34,616 nucleotides of DNA from Winogradskyella luteola (GTDB lineage Bacteria > Bacteroidota > Bacteroidia > Flavobacteriales > Flavobacteriaceae), in contig NZ_JAGSPD010000019.1 in assembly GCF_019203985.1 (NCBI RefSeq), positions 1 through 34,616 on the forward strand. Reading direction: 5' to 3'. The position numbers and the translations under genes were made by a program. The notes beneath the pieces are model-generated. The model was not told the origin of the DNA, ran no database searches, and worked only from the letters and a program-made list of their open reading frames with translations. The stretch's first letter is position 1, and every line of letters starts with the position of its first letter. This document shows, piece after piece, positions 10,001-18,259 of this stretch.

Positions 10001-10159
10001 ACCTCTAGCGGTCCCTTTTACAATTACACTAGCACCAGGAAGCGGCAATCCGTCCTCTGCGGTTGTAATTGTACCTGTGACAGTTTTTTCTTGTGCAAAA
10101 GAAAATTGCATCACGAACGCCATAAAAAGCGTTAATAACCATGTTAACTTTAATTTCAT
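7007..10159 (-). CDS. SusC/RagA family TonB-linked outer-membrane transporter
   Basis: At 1050 residues it has the usual length for SusC. Domains in order: signal peptide (1-22, ...FSFAQ), a carboxypeptidase-D regulatory-like beta-sandwich (about 25-100, with PLPGASVIVKG and FDGKYSI), a TonB-box region (LEEVVVVAYGTQ), a plug domain (about 117-230, with IRIRGFSSIN, DGAPF and GANGVIVITTKKG) and a 22-strand barrel to the C-terminus. There is no STN domain and no adjacent anti-sigma factor, so sigma/anti-sigma autoregulation is unlikely. It imports its ligand using TonB energy, together with SusD encoded 11 bp downstream. A promoter lies 29-59 bp upstream of the start. Confidence 0.95.
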   Translation of the reverse strand: MKLKLTWLLTLFMAFVMQFSFAQEKTVTGTITTAEDGLPLPGASVIVKGTARGQQTDFDGKYSISVNTGDVLQISYVGMKTTEVTVGASNTYDVALKSDNALEEVVVVAYGTQKKEAIVGAVSTLTSENIENQQVTSPLRALQGTVAGVNLLTSGGQPGNNPTIRIRGFSSINAAQGPLIILDGAPFNGNLNTISQDQIESLTVLKDASSTSLYGSRGANGVIVITTKKGRLNTKAKVTLRTQYGVSNPAVGLHDLVGTEDNLRLSWQAIRNNNIALGQSAADAATNASTSLIGNFGYNPYNVPNPIDSNGNLVDGAQLLWETDWEDLLIRSDVPRVNHNLSITGGGESSSYFFSVDYLSEDGPVIESDFERIATRLNVQSQVNDWLQVGINTSFSRSRSGNPDQTSGSTTQAIQWIYSVSSIFPVYARDADGNIVLNSSGNRFFDAGNGNGGRLGQAFNATRNINGGENILASLLLGDETRIRTNFVGTAFAEAKFLKNFTFNSRFNYENFMFDSHSFNDDIIGAASTVGGRVSKTRNVTTTVNATQALNYTNSFGNHNISVDAIMEAYELTTDGLRTSATGFLPGQEELGNGTNPETFGGIRISQRINGYLGRLAYNYDNKYFVEGSIRRDGSSQFGSDFRWGTFYSVGASWVLTNETFMENVDWLDNFKIRASYGELGNNAGIGNFPYQFVFQGANPNNIVLSPVEGNPSLLPPTSLPDPNLVWEKTASTNIGIDFNIFRGAFSGSVDYYNKESIDLLYNVPAANSTGVVDVFTNNGAVRNYGWEFSLNSQIFNTDDFSWSVGANFSLDENEITELPQEQFINGTKLWKEGNSLFEFYMREWAGVDPSNGAALWYIDVTDTNGDVIGRDVTSNYDQATLYETEKTSLPDIQGGFNTNLRYKQFDLSVLFNFSFGAYLYDSDYSGLINGFASLGSGAHPDNFKAWQQPGDITDFAVLTTGQNNANDRSTRFLFKNDYVRLKALTLGYNFSEKALEDIGISRIRLFLQADNLFTWQSHMGIDPEQNFAGTTNARSPLQRTITTGAIIEF

Positions 10160-10187
10160 AAAACAATTATTTGAGTTAGTCTAGTTG

Positions 10188-10218
10188 CAAACATCTTAAT
10201 TAAATATTAAATAAGCAA
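10188..10218 (-). promoter_or_regulatory. Putative promoter of the susC-susD operon
   Basis: On the minus strand a TTG (10216-10218), a 20-bp spacer and GATGTTTG (10188-10195) match the Bacteroidota promoter pattern except for the first base of the -7 box. The predicted start near 10181 leaves a leader of about 22 nt before the susC ATG. Confidence 0.5.
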
Positions 10219-10322
10219 GTGTTTTTGCCAAAAAAATGTTAATACAATTGCGATTTTGCTAACATTACTGATAAATCATTTTTCAATGTTTAAACACATA
10301 ACTCACTTATTAGATGTAAAAA

Positions 10323-10355
10323 TTGTAAAAGGGTTGCGTTAAAATTTTAACTTTG
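10323..10355 (+). promoter_or_regulatory. Putative rnhB promoter with overlapping palindrome
   Basis: TTG (10323-10325), a 22-bp spacer and TAACTTTG (10348-10355), a full -7 consensus, place transcription start near 10362, only about 10 nt before the TTG start codon. A perfect 14-bp palindrome GTTAAAATTTTAAC (10338-10351) overlaps the -7 box. Its right part, AAATTTTAAC, recurs 17 bp later (10359-10368), so an operator is possible. Confidence 0.5.
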
Positions 10356-10371
10356 TTCAAATTTTAACATT

Positions 10372-10974
10372 TTGGCTCTTAAAAATCAGTTTTCCTCTTT
10401 TGATTTTGAATGTGGTACAGACGAAGCTGGTCGCGGTTGTCTGGCAGGACCTGTTACAGCCGCAGCTGTTGTTCTACCCCCTACTTTTAAAAACACCATA
10501 TTAAATGACTCTAAGCAGCTCTCAGAAAAAAAGAGAATGCTTTTAAAACCTATTATAGAAACTGAAGCTATTGCTTTTTCTGTTCAGCATATCTTTGAAA
10601 ACGAAATTGACGATATCAATATTCTTAATGCCTCCATTAAAGCTATGCACGCTTCAATTGCACAATTAAGGGTAATTCCGAATTATATTGTGGTTGATGG
10701 TAATAAATTTAAACCTTATGAGTCCATACCTTATACAACGATCATTAAGGGAGATTGTAAGTTTATAAATATTGCCGCTGCTTCAATCTTAGCAAAAACT
10801 TATAGAGATATCTACATGGAAAAAATCCATGAAGAATTTCCGATGTACAATTGGAAACAAAATAAAGGCTACCCAACAAAAGAGCATAGAGCAGCAATTA
10901 AGAAATATGGAATTACTAAATACCACAGAAAATCGTTTAGATTATTGCCCGAGCAATACCGTTTGGATTTATAA
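10372..10974 (+). CDS. rnhB: Ribonuclease HII
   Basis: This 200-residue enzyme cleaves the RNA strand of RNA-DNA hybrids and removes misincorporated ribonucleotides. Family motifs are complete: GTDEAGRG with catalytic Asp17 and Glu18, VVDGNKF with Asp109 and [23 protein letters not shown] with Asp128. The start is a TTG: no ATG or GTG occurs between the upstream promoter and the active-site motif, and the first ATG (codon 56) would delete the active site. The gene is divergent from susC and followed after 34 bp by a lipoprotein gene. Confidence 0.95.
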   Translation: MALKNQFSSFDFECGTDEAGRGCLAGPVTAAAVVLPPTFKNTILNDSKQLSEKKRMLLKPIIETEAIAFSVQHIFENEIDDINILNASIKAMHASIAQLRVIPNYIVVDGNKFKPYESIPYTTIIKGDCKFINIAAASILAKTYRDIYMEKIHEEFPMYNWKQNKGYPTKEHRAAIKKYGITKYHRKSFRLLPEQYRLDL

Positions 10975-10979
10975 CTTTT

Positions 10980-10987
10980 TATATTTG
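10980..10987 (+). promoter_or_regulatory. Putative -7 promoter box upstream of the 11009 lipoprotein gene
   Basis: TATATTTG is a perfect Bacteroidota -7 element, 21 bp before the ATG. No TTG lies at the ideal distance upstream (nearest 14 bp), so the promoter is only partly supported. Confidence 0.4.
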
Positions 10988-11008
10988 CAGTAATCTATTA
11001 TCATTTAA

Positions 11009-13369
11009 ATGAAGCGATTTGGTTTTTTACTGATTTTATTAGTCTCCATCCTAGCCTGTCAAAAGGACTACAATAAGATTAAATCACCCTATAAGTTTAT
11101 TCCAAACGAAACCACTTCTGTTTTAAAGCTCAACGCAGTAAATGAATTTATTAATAGTACAAAAAATCACGATATTCTTTTTGGTATATATAATAAGGAG
11201 ATAAAAACCGCTTCGCGTATTATAAAGCATCTCAATACAACAAAGCCGATTTATGTTTCTTTTTTGGGTGAAGACCAGTCCGATTATCTTATTCTTGCAG
11301 AAAAAGATTCTACTCTATTTGTGGTAGATTCGATTCCAAATCATCTATCTGAAACTTTAGTTGAGTTTAATGTAGATAGAATACAAATTGACTCCACCAC
11401 ATTTTACCATAAAGCATTAGGTAAAGTATTTGCAGCATCAAACTCTATTGATATTATAAAAAATCTAAATACCGAAAACACTAATACTGAGCTGGTAAAA
11501 CTTCTTGAAACTACAGATGATAATGCGATGGCTTCTGTAGCCTTCAAAACAGTTTCACCCAATTATTCAAAATTATTGTTTTCTAATGTGGGGGCAAACA
11601 CTAGTAATTATACTGTGCTTGACTTAAATTTTTCAAACAGAAATCTTCAATATAACGGTATTATCACCACAAGTGATTCAGCATTAAACAAGATAGATTG
11701 CTTTAAGCATACCATTCCGCAATCCATAAACAGTTTGACGATTGCGCCTTACAATACAAAATCATTATTGAGTATAACTTATAACGATTTTTCGGTTTTC
11801 AATAAAAATCTCCATCAATTAAATAATACTGAAGTTGACAGCATTCAGACATTTTTAAATTTCACCAATGAAATTGCCCAAATAGACAATGCTATCATTT
11901 TGCATTCACTAGACACGGATTTAGTTTTAGAAACCTTAGAGGGGAAATCTAATATTGAAACTTACAGGGATATTGATATATATGAGCTCAATGGGCTAGA
12001 TTTTTTTAAATCGCGATTAAAACCTTTCATTGAATTTGAAAATGCCAAATACCTTTCTATATATGAAGATTTTATTATTTTTTCAAACTCAACGGATACT
12101 TTAAAGTCCATAATATCCAATGCACTTAACAGTAATACAATACAAAATTCGGATGCTTTTAATAGTATTAGCGAAAATTTAAGTGATGAAGCTTCTTTAT
12201 TTATTTTTAAAAATTCTGAAAGTTTATCAAACATTCTAGAAAAAAACACCAAGGGTTATAACGCCAATGTTGTACAGTATATATATGAAGACGATTATGC
12301 GCATATCAATGGTATTATTCAAAAATTCAAAAAAAGAGCAGCATCCAACACCATTACCGAAGCTTTCACCACGTCACTTGATACAGATATAATTATTGCA
12401 CCACAAACTGTTAAAAATCACATTACAAATACACACGATATTGTTGTCCAAGATATAAATAACGTATTGTACCTTATCTCAAATTCTGGAAATATTCTCT
12501 GGAAAAAACAATTGCAGGGCAAAATCCTTGGTAAAGTAGAACAAATAGACATTTACAAAAATGGCAGATTACAACTTGCATTTGCAACACCAAGCCGATT
12601 ATATGTTTTAGATAGAAACGGAAATGACGTGTCCCCTTTCCCTCGTAAATTCAATGATAAAATTACGCAACCCCTTTCGGTTTTTGACTATGACAAACGT
12701 AAAAACTATCGACTATTAGTTACCCAGGGCAAAAATTTATTAATGTATGATGCCAAAGGAAAATCCGTTAGTGGTTTCAATTATAAAAACAATGGCGCCG
12801 AAATTTCCACACAACCAAAACATTTTAGAATAGGCAGTAAAGATTATATAGCTTTTGCAGCTGGCGAAAACTTTAAAATTCTTAATCGTCAAGGTAATGT
12901 TAGAATAAATATGAAAGATAAAATTCGTTTTTCTGAAAACGAACTTTTCTTATACAAAAATAAGTTTACGACAACCAATACACTCGGTCAATTAGTGCAA
13001 GTGGATAGCAAAGGAAGGTTAAATACAAAAAATCTTAATTTAACAGATAAGCATCATTTGGAGACTACGAGCAAAACTTTGGTTACTATGACTGAAAACA
13101 AATTGAACATTAAATCTAGAACTATTGACTTAGATTATGGAGATTACACTGCTCCGAAAATCTTTTATCTCAACGATAAAATTTATGTTACCACAACCAA
13201 CTTACAAACTAAAAAGGTTTATCTATTTGACAGTCAAGCAAAGTCCATTCCCAACTTTCCAGTTTTCGGAACTTCAACAGCAGAATTACAAAAACTCGAT
13301 AAAGACAAAGGCCTAGAGCTTATTACCCAAGCAGACAATAAAACCATTGTTGTTTACAAACTGCATTAA
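11009..13369 (+). CDS. Lipoprotein with DUF3352-like N-terminal region and propeller-like C-terminal region
   Basis: A 786-residue lipoprotein with lipobox ILAC (Cys17). Residues about 25-430 are a long mixed alpha/beta region that resembles DUF3352-type proteins, a family I recall encoded next to rnhB in Flavobacteriaceae. Residues about 460-786 contain repeated strands of the type VLYLISNSGNILW, RLYVLDRNGN, LLMYDAKGKSV and FKILNRQGNV, spaced as in a PQQ-like beta-propeller. No catalytic residues are recognisable. It follows rnhB by 34 bp in the same direction. The function is unknown; a scaffold or binding role at the envelope is the most that can be inferred. Confidence 0.7.
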   Translation: MKRFGFLLILLVSILACQKDYNKIKSPYKFIPNETTSVLKLNAVNEFINSTKNHDILFGIYNKEIKTASRIIKHLNTTKPIYVSFLGEDQSDYLILAEKDSTLFVVDSIPNHLSETLVEFNVDRIQIDSTTFYHKALGKVFAASNSIDIIKNLNTENTNTELVKLLETTDDNAMASVAFKTVSPNYSKLLFSNVGANTSNYTVLDLNFSNRNLQYNGIITTSDSALNKIDCFKHTIPQSINSLTIAPYNTKSLLSITYNDFSVFNKNLHQLNNTEVDSIQTFLNFTNEIAQIDNAIILHSLDTDLVLETLEGKSNIETYRDIDIYELNGLDFFKSRLKPFIEFENAKYLSIYEDFIIFSNSTDTLKSIISNALNSNTIQNSDAFNSISENLSDEASLFIFKNSESLSNILEKNTKGYNANVVQYIYEDDYAHINGIIQKFKKRAASNTITEAFTTSLDTDIIIAPQTVKNHITNTHDIVVQDINNVLYLISNSGNILWKKQLQGKILGKVEQIDIYKNGRLQLAFATPSRLYVLDRNGNDVSPFPRKFNDKITQPLSVFDYDKRKNYRLLVTQGKNLLMYDAKGKSVSGFNYKNNGAEISTQPKHFRIGSKDYIAFAAGENFKILNRQGNVRINMKDKIRFSENELFLYKNKFTTTNTLGQLVQVDSKGRLNTKNLNLTDKHHLETTSKTLVTMTENKLNIKSRTIDLDYGDYTAPKIFYLNDKIYVTTTNLQTKKVYLFDSQAKSIPNFPVFGTSTAELQKLDKDKGLELITQADNKTIVVYKLH

Positions 13370-13450
13370 TTTTGCAACCAATTACACATTTCATTTTTTT
13401 GTATCAATAGTTATTCTTAATTTTAGAGAGCTATTAATCAACGTTTTAAA

Positions 13451-15007
13451 ATGAAATATTCTTCAATTTCAAGGCAAATTATAATTGTTTTTTGTCTTAT
13501 TCTATTCGCAGCCCCAACCCTCCATTCCCAAACCAAAAAAATAAAACGCCCTAAAAGCCGAGTTGGCGTTACAAGTGTTGATAATTTTGTGCGAGAATCT
13601 TTCGATCTTTACGATAAGGTCTATAAATACGATGGCTACGCTGCCGCAGGAACCCCACTTGAAGACGAAGATATCGATGTGCTCGAAGAAGCCCTTGAGG
13701 AAATGTATTCACTAAGTGATAGTGCACCTGATATTTTAAACGATTTAGATGGTGTTGGGTTCTTGAAGCAAAGCAAGGCCACACTTCAAATGAACAAGGC
13801 AAAAAAAGCCTTAAAATACAGTATAAAAACTGCTAAGGAATTGTTGCTTGGACAACGCAAACATGAGGAAAATGATAGCAAGAAAAACCCAGAGTCTAGT
13901 GAAGACTCAAGTGATAAATCAGATGACGGTCACGGTAAAGATAATGGAGATAGCAACGAGATTTCAGAAGAGGAGTCTTCAAATGTATCGGACAATCTAG
14001 AAATTAAGAGTAAGTTTGATTTTATTCCCGGAGATAAACTTATCTATTTTGATGATTTCTCTCAAGATTTTATCGGTGATTTTCCATCAAAATGGAACAC
14101 AAACGGTACAGGAGAGGTAGTAACTGTTAACAGTGTACAAGGCAAGTGGTTTGAATTAAAAGGTGGCTATGGAATTAAATTTATACCCTTATTACCTCAG
14201 GCCTTACCAGAGGAATACACTATCGAGTTCGATCTATTGGCTGTTGTAGATAAAAAAACCTCCTCTACAGCTCGATTAAATATAACGCTAGACGATAACG
14301 CTGCTTTTAAAGACGGCATCAATAGCGCTATTGCAGAACTGCCTTTAGGTCAGTATGGTGCTTTTGATATCCGAATTTATAATAGAATAAATAGTGAAAC
14401 CGTAATCAACTCTAGCTTAAATGCAGATTTGAGAGAAGCCGTATTAAATAAACCCCATATCTCTATAGCTGTAAATAAAAGACGTTTTAGATTATGGGTC
14501 AACCAAAAAAAATATGTTGATATTCCACAGTTTATAGCTCCAAATAAAGCCTTAAGTACTATTAAATTTAATCTTCTAGGAATGACCGATGGAAAAGACC
14601 GCCTGTTTATTTCTAACCTAAAAGTTGCTGAGGGAGGAATAGATTTAAGACGTAAGTTAATGGCTGAAGGCAGAATATCTACAAATGGCATTTTGTTCGA
14701 TTCGGGTTCAGATAAAATTCAACCACAATCTTATGGTATAATTCGCCAAATATCACAGGTTTTAATGCAAGACAAATCCATTAGATTGAATATTATTGGC
14801 CATACAGATTCCGATGGCTCAGATGATACTAATCTAAAGTTATCCAAGGATAGAGCTACTGCGGTTAAAAATGCTTTGGTCAATGTTTATAAAATCTCTG
14901 GTGATCGCTTAACTACAGATGGAAAAGGAGAAAGTCAGCCTGTCGGTGATAATAATACTTCGGACGGAAAAGCACAAAACAGACGTGTAGAATTTGTAAA
15001 AATATAA
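13451..15007 (+). CDS. OmpA-family outer-membrane/peptidoglycan-binding protein
   Basis: 518 residues with a signal peptide (cleavage near TLHSQ). After a helical segment comes a strongly acidic Ser/Asp/Glu/Lys linker (about 137-185). A jelly-roll, LamG-like beta domain follows (about 190-395), starting with IYFDDFSQDFIGDFP. The C-terminal OmpA domain (about 410-518) has NIIGHTDSDGS, LSKDRATAVKNAL and NRRVEFVKI, the peptidoglycan-binding signature. It probably tethers the outer membrane to the cell wall. A strong terminator (15036-15064) follows. Confidence 0.85.
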   Translation: MKYSSISRQIIIVFCLILFAAPTLHSQTKKIKRPKSRVGVTSVDNFVRESFDLYDKVYKYDGYAAAGTPLEDEDIDVLEEALEEMYSLSDSAPDILNDLDGVGFLKQSKATLQMNKAKKALKYSIKTAKELLLGQRKHEENDSKKNPESSEDSSDKSDDGHGKDNGDSNEISEEESSNVSDNLEIKSKFDFIPGDKLIYFDDFSQDFIGDFPSKWNTNGTGEVVTVNSVQGKWFELKGGYGIKFIPLLPQALPEEYTIEFDLLAVVDKKTSSTARLNITLDDNAAFKDGINSAIAELPLGQYGAFDIRIYNRINSETVINSSLNADLREAVLNKPHISIAVNKRRFRLWVNQKKYVDIPQFIAPNKALSTIKFNLLGMTDGKDRLFISNLKVAEGGIDLRRKLMAEGRISTNGILFDSGSDKIQPQSYGIIRQISQVLMQDKSIRLNIIGHTDSDGSDDTNLKLSKDRATAVKNALVNVYKISGDRLTTDGKGESQPVGDNNTSDGKAQNRRVEFVKI

Positions 15008-15035
15008 AGGTAACCAAATCTAAAGTCCCTAAGTC

Positions 15036-15070
15036 TGAAAACGCCAGATTTTATTTGGCGTTTTCTTTAG
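15036..15070 (+). terminator. Rho-independent terminator of the OmpA-family gene
   Basis: GAAAACGCCA (15036-15045) and TGGCGTTTTC (15055-15064) form a perfect 10-bp stem with a 9-nt loop, followed by a T-rich run. It is 28 bp past the stop codon. Confidence 0.85.
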
Positions 15071-15103
15071 TTTTTAACCTATAATTTTTGTTCAAAAAAC
15101 TTT

Positions 15104-15170
15104 GTTTCGAGCGCAGTCTAAATATTTTATAATTTTAGATTAAAAGGTTTTTGACTGCGCTCAAACTGAC
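15104..15170. repeat. Dispersed palindromic repeat, copy A
   Basis: GAGCGCAGTC (15108-15117) and GACTGCGCTC (15152-15161) are perfect 10-bp inverted arms around an AT-rich 34-nt loop. The right arm runs on into an ...ACTGACA end. The arm sequence GACTGCGCTC recurs exactly in copy E near 23912-23921. The element lies between the OmpA-family terminator and the next gene, outside coding sequence. Confidence 0.75.
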
Positions 15171-15240
15171 ATCGTTTTTTCTTTTGACTACTTTAAATTT
15201 TTAGTACTATTGTTTTCTACAAAAAACATTTCTATCACAA

Positions 15241-16290
15241 ATGATTAAACGACAAAAAGCTTCAATGAAAAGTTGTGTAATCCATAAAGTTGGCAACAAA
15301 TTTAACGATACAAAAAATGCATTTTCTGATGCTAAAGTAGACTTTGACGAGGCTACTTACAACCTTATGCTACCTTATCTTTTAAAACCATTTGTAAACG
15401 TAGCAGAAAGTTATCGTTTTCATCATCATAGTGATGTTGGCCTCAATGAAATCAACACATACAGCGAACAAATTTTTAAAGATGAAGACGACTTTGTAAC
15501 AGTTTCTAAGCATATTGTAACCCACTTGTTTGAGCAAAGTAATTCCTCTCAAATAAAAACAGGAGATGTACTCGTTTGCCATTTTGAAAATGTGCAATAT
15601 GAAGATTATTTTACGGATGCTATTGGTATCTATAAAATTGAAAATAAAACGGAGTTCTTTCAAACCTATTTAGAATCTGGAAACTATGATATTCTAGTGC
15701 AAAAAGGTATTCAGGCTAAGAAAGTGGATAAAGGCTGTTTAATCTTAAACACTTCAGATATGGAAGGCAAAATTGTGTTTAGTGTAGATAACAATACTTA
15801 CGATACACAATACTGGATCAAAAGCTTCCTCAACATTAAATATCCTGATGACAGCAACCAACACACCAAGAATTGTATTGAGCTTTGCAGGGAATTTTCC
15901 AAAGAAGTTTTACAACCTAATTTTGGTGGACAAGCACAGAGTAATTTTTTAGCAAATACAGTTGATTTCTTTAAAGAAAATGAAGTTGTAAATATTGAAA
16001 CTTTTAAAGAAGAAGTTTTTGATGAAGAAGACCAAATACAACTCTTTGAAGACTATAAAAAAAGTTATGAGTCAGAAAACAAAGTCCTCATTAGAAACCA
16101 ATTTGATGTCTCAGAACGTGTTTTAAAGAAGCAAAAACAAAAGATCAAAACTGAAATAAAATTAGACACCAACATACAAATAAAGCTTGATGTTGATGCG
16201 CCAGATGCTTCTGCCGAGTACTTGGAACGCGGTTATGATGAGGCTAAGAAAATGCATTTTTATAAGGTGTTTTTTAATGCAGAGGCTTAA
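15241..16290 (+). CDS. Nucleoid-associated protein (NdpA/YejK-like, PF04245)
   Basis: The 349-residue protein is predicted soluble and cytoplasmic. Recognisable family features are a hydrophilic start (KSCVIHKVGNKFN), a long acidic helical middle and the C-terminal stretch KKQKQKIKTEIKLDTNIQIKLD. The family binds nucleoid DNA in Gammaproteobacteria; in Bacteroidota its role is not defined. The gene stands alone between a palindromic repeat and the Kir channel gene, 39 bp upstream of the latter. The usual length is about 330-350 residues, so it appears complete. Confidence 0.75.
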   Translation: MIKRQKASMKSCVIHKVGNKFNDTKNAFSDAKVDFDEATYNLMLPYLLKPFVNVAESYRFHHHSDVGLNEINTYSEQIFKDEDDFVTVSKHIVTHLFEQSNSSQIKTGDVLVCHFENVQYEDYFTDAIGIYKIENKTEFFQTYLESGNYDILVQKGIQAKKVDKGCLILNTSDMEGKIVFSVDNNTYDTQYWIKSFLNIKYPDDSNQHTKNCIELCREFSKEVLQPNFGGQAQSNFLANTVDFFKENEVVNIETFKEEVFDEEDQIQLFEDYKKSYESENKVLIRNQFDVSERVLKKQKQKIKTEIKLDTNIQIKLDVDAPDASAEYLERGYDEAKKMHFYKVFFNAEA

Positions 16291-16329
16291 CCAATAAACT
16301 TCATCTTTTTTACTTAATTTAGAACCTAA

Positions 16330-17265
16330 ATGGCAAAGCAAAAAAAAGAAAAATTTAATGATTTTGGATTAGGGGAAAAATCATCTTCCGAAGGTTTTCG
16401 TGCCCTAAATAAAGATGGAAGTTTCAATATTGAAAAAGTTAATATTCCTTTTTTTGAACGTTTAAATTTCTTTCATGCTCTTGTGACTATGAAATGGTCA
16501 CATTTCTTTGTTTTTATTCTCATTGGTTATTTTGCCGTAAACCTTTTATTTGCTTCAATCTACAGCATCATCGGTGTAGACAATTTAACTGGCACCAAAG
16601 GTATGACTACTTTTGAGCAATTTATGGAAGCCTTCTTTTTTAGTGCACAAACTATTACAACTTTAGGCTATGGCCGTGTTGCCCCATTGGGTTTACCTGC
16701 TAATATTGTAGCTGCGACAGAATCTCTTCTAGGTCTGTTATTTTTTGCTTTGGCTACAGGTTTGCTTTACGGTAGATTCTCTAAACCTGTATCTAAAATT
16801 AAATATAGTAGTAAGGCTGTGATAGCACCTTATCAAGATATTAACGGATTTATGTTTAGACTCATTAATCCGCAAAAAAATGAACTATTGGATGTAGAGA
16901 TTAATGTTAGCGTCTCTATGAAACGAAAGCACTCAGAGCTACGAGATTTCCATATACTAGATTTGGAACGTAATACGGTTCGCTTTTTCCCTTCCATGTG
17001 GACTATTGTTCACCCAATAGATAAAAGCAGTCCTCTTTACGGATTAGATAAGGCAGCGTTTCACAGAAAGGACTTTGAGTTTATTGCTATGTTAAGGGCT
17101 TTTGACGAATCCTCAGGGCAAATGGTGTATTCTCGCTCTTCATACAAACCTGAAGAGATAGAATGGGAACAAAAATTCGTTTATGCTGCAAAAAGAACCA
17201 ATGGAAAGACTCTTGTAGATGTTAGCAAAATTGATAAAAGTGAAGCAGCAAAACTCAACAGTTAA
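16330..17265 (+). CDS. Inward-rectifier-type (Kir) potassium channel
   Basis: This 311-residue inner-membrane protein has TM1 (about 58-80), a pore helix with the selectivity filter TLGYG (111-115, within QTITTLGYGRV), TM2 (about 123-148) and a cytoplasmic immunoglobulin-like domain (about 155-295). The latter contains MKRKHSELRDFHILDLERN and PLYGLD, typical of bacterial Kir channels. It would conduct potassium passively. The arginine after GYG is usual for prokaryotic Kir proteins, where eukaryotic ones have Phe-Arg or similar. It is followed after 21 bp by a small membrane protein gene of unknown function. Confidence 0.93.
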   Translation: MAKQKKEKFNDFGLGEKSSSEGFRALNKDGSFNIEKVNIPFFERLNFFHALVTMKWSHFFVFILIGYFAVNLLFASIYSIIGVDNLTGTKGMTTFEQFMEAFFFSAQTITTLGYGRVAPLGLPANIVAATESLLGLLFFALATGLLYGRFSKPVSKIKYSSKAVIAPYQDINGFMFRLINPQKNELLDVEINVSVSMKRKHSELRDFHILDLERNTVRFFPSMWTIVHPIDKSSPLYGLDKAAFHRKDFEFIAMLRAFDESSGQMVYSRSSYKPEEIEWEQKFVYAAKRTNGKTLVDVSKIDKSEAAKLNS

Positions 17266-17286
17266 GGTTGTTTTATAATTTGAATT

Positions 17287-17568
17287 ATGAAATTATTCCT
17301 AAAAATATTTGCTCTTATATTGATAATAGATATTAGCCTTGGCTTTTCTATCTCTTATTTTGTTGGCAATTCAGAACCTAATATTCTATTAAAAATCGTT
17401 GATGAAATGATTTCTTTTCCTGTAAATATATGGAATAGGTTATTCAAAGATTACGGAATATATAAAACAACAACCAATGTTTTTTGGCTCGTTGTTTTCC
17501 TCAATGCTTTTGTACAAGCTTTGGTTATTTTTGGGATTCTAAGACTCTTTAGGAAAAAAACTAAATAA
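17287..17568 (+). CDS. Small two-helix membrane protein of unknown function
   Basis: A 93-residue protein with an N-terminal hydrophobic helix (about 4-26), a polar loop and a second helix (about 66-87), ending in the basic tail RLFRKKTK. I recognise no family. It follows the Kir gene by 21 bp in the same direction and is probably co-transcribed with it, so a role linked to the channel is possible but only inferred from position. Its 3' end overlaps the convergent lipB gene by 8 bp. Confidence 0.65.
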   Translation: MKLFLKIFALILIIDISLGFSISYFVGNSEPNILLKIVDEMISFPVNIWNRLFKDYGIYKTTTNVFWLVVFLNAFVQALVIFGILRLFRKKTK

Positions 17569-18259
17569 ATTCAGCCTCAAAAAGCACTTCAAAATGCTTT
17601 GATAATTTCTTTTTTACCTCAGCTTCATCAACCTTATCAATTCCCAATTCATTATTTAAAGACGTAACTGCTTTCCCCCGAATACCACATGGAATGATAT
17701 TATCGAAATAGCCTAGATCTGCATTAACATTAAGCGCAAAACCATGCATGGTTACCCAGCGGCTGGCTCTTACTCCCAAAGCACAAATTTTGCGTGCAAA
17801 CGGAGTACCAACATCTAACCACACACCTGTTTCACCAGAACTGCGTTCGGTTTTTAAGCCATATTCCGCCAAAGTGAGAATAATAATTTCCTCTAAAAAC
17901 CGAAGGTATTTGTGTATGTCTGTAAAGAAATTGTCTAAATCTAAAATGGGATAGCCCACAATTTGCCCAGGACCATGATAAGTAATATCCCCACCTCTAT
18001 TTATTTTATAAAATGTCGCTCCCTTTTCGGCCAATTGCGCTTCTGAAAGTAATAAATTAGATAAGTCCCCACTTTTACCCAAGGTATACACGTGCGGATG
18101 TTCCACAAATAGAAAATGATTATCGGTTTCTAAACCAGCATCTTCTCTCCTATTCTTAATCTTGGTGTCTAAAATGGCTTTAAAAAGTGCTTCTTGGTAA
18201 TCCCAAGTGACTTTAAAATCCTTTACACCTAAATCTTCAAATTTTACCGTTTTATTCAT
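17561..18259 (-). CDS. lipB: Lipoyl(octanoyl) transferase
   Basis: The 232-residue enzyme transfers octanoate from acyl carrier protein to the lipoyl domains of 2-oxo-acid dehydrogenases and the glycine cleavage system in the cytoplasm. The motifs HPHVYTLGKSG, RGGDITYHGPGQIVGYP (89-104), KICALGVR (Lys157) and IIPCGI (catalytic Cys191) are all present. Its first codons overlap the end of the upstream lipoprotein gene by 8 bp, indicating translational coupling in an operon with that gene and the small YqaE/Pmp3 gene. Confidence 0.96.
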   Translation of the reverse strand: MNKTVKFEDLGVKDFKVTWDYQEALFKAILDTKIKNRREDAGLETDNHFLFVEHPHVYTLGKSGDLSNLLLSEAQLAEKGATFYKINRGGDITYHGPGQIVGYPILDLDNFFTDIHKYLRFLEEIIILTLAEYGLKTERSSGETGVWLDVGTPFARKICALGVRASRWVTMHGFALNVNADLGYFDNIIPCGIRGKAVTSLNNELGIDKVDEAEVKKKLSKHFEVLFEAEFI

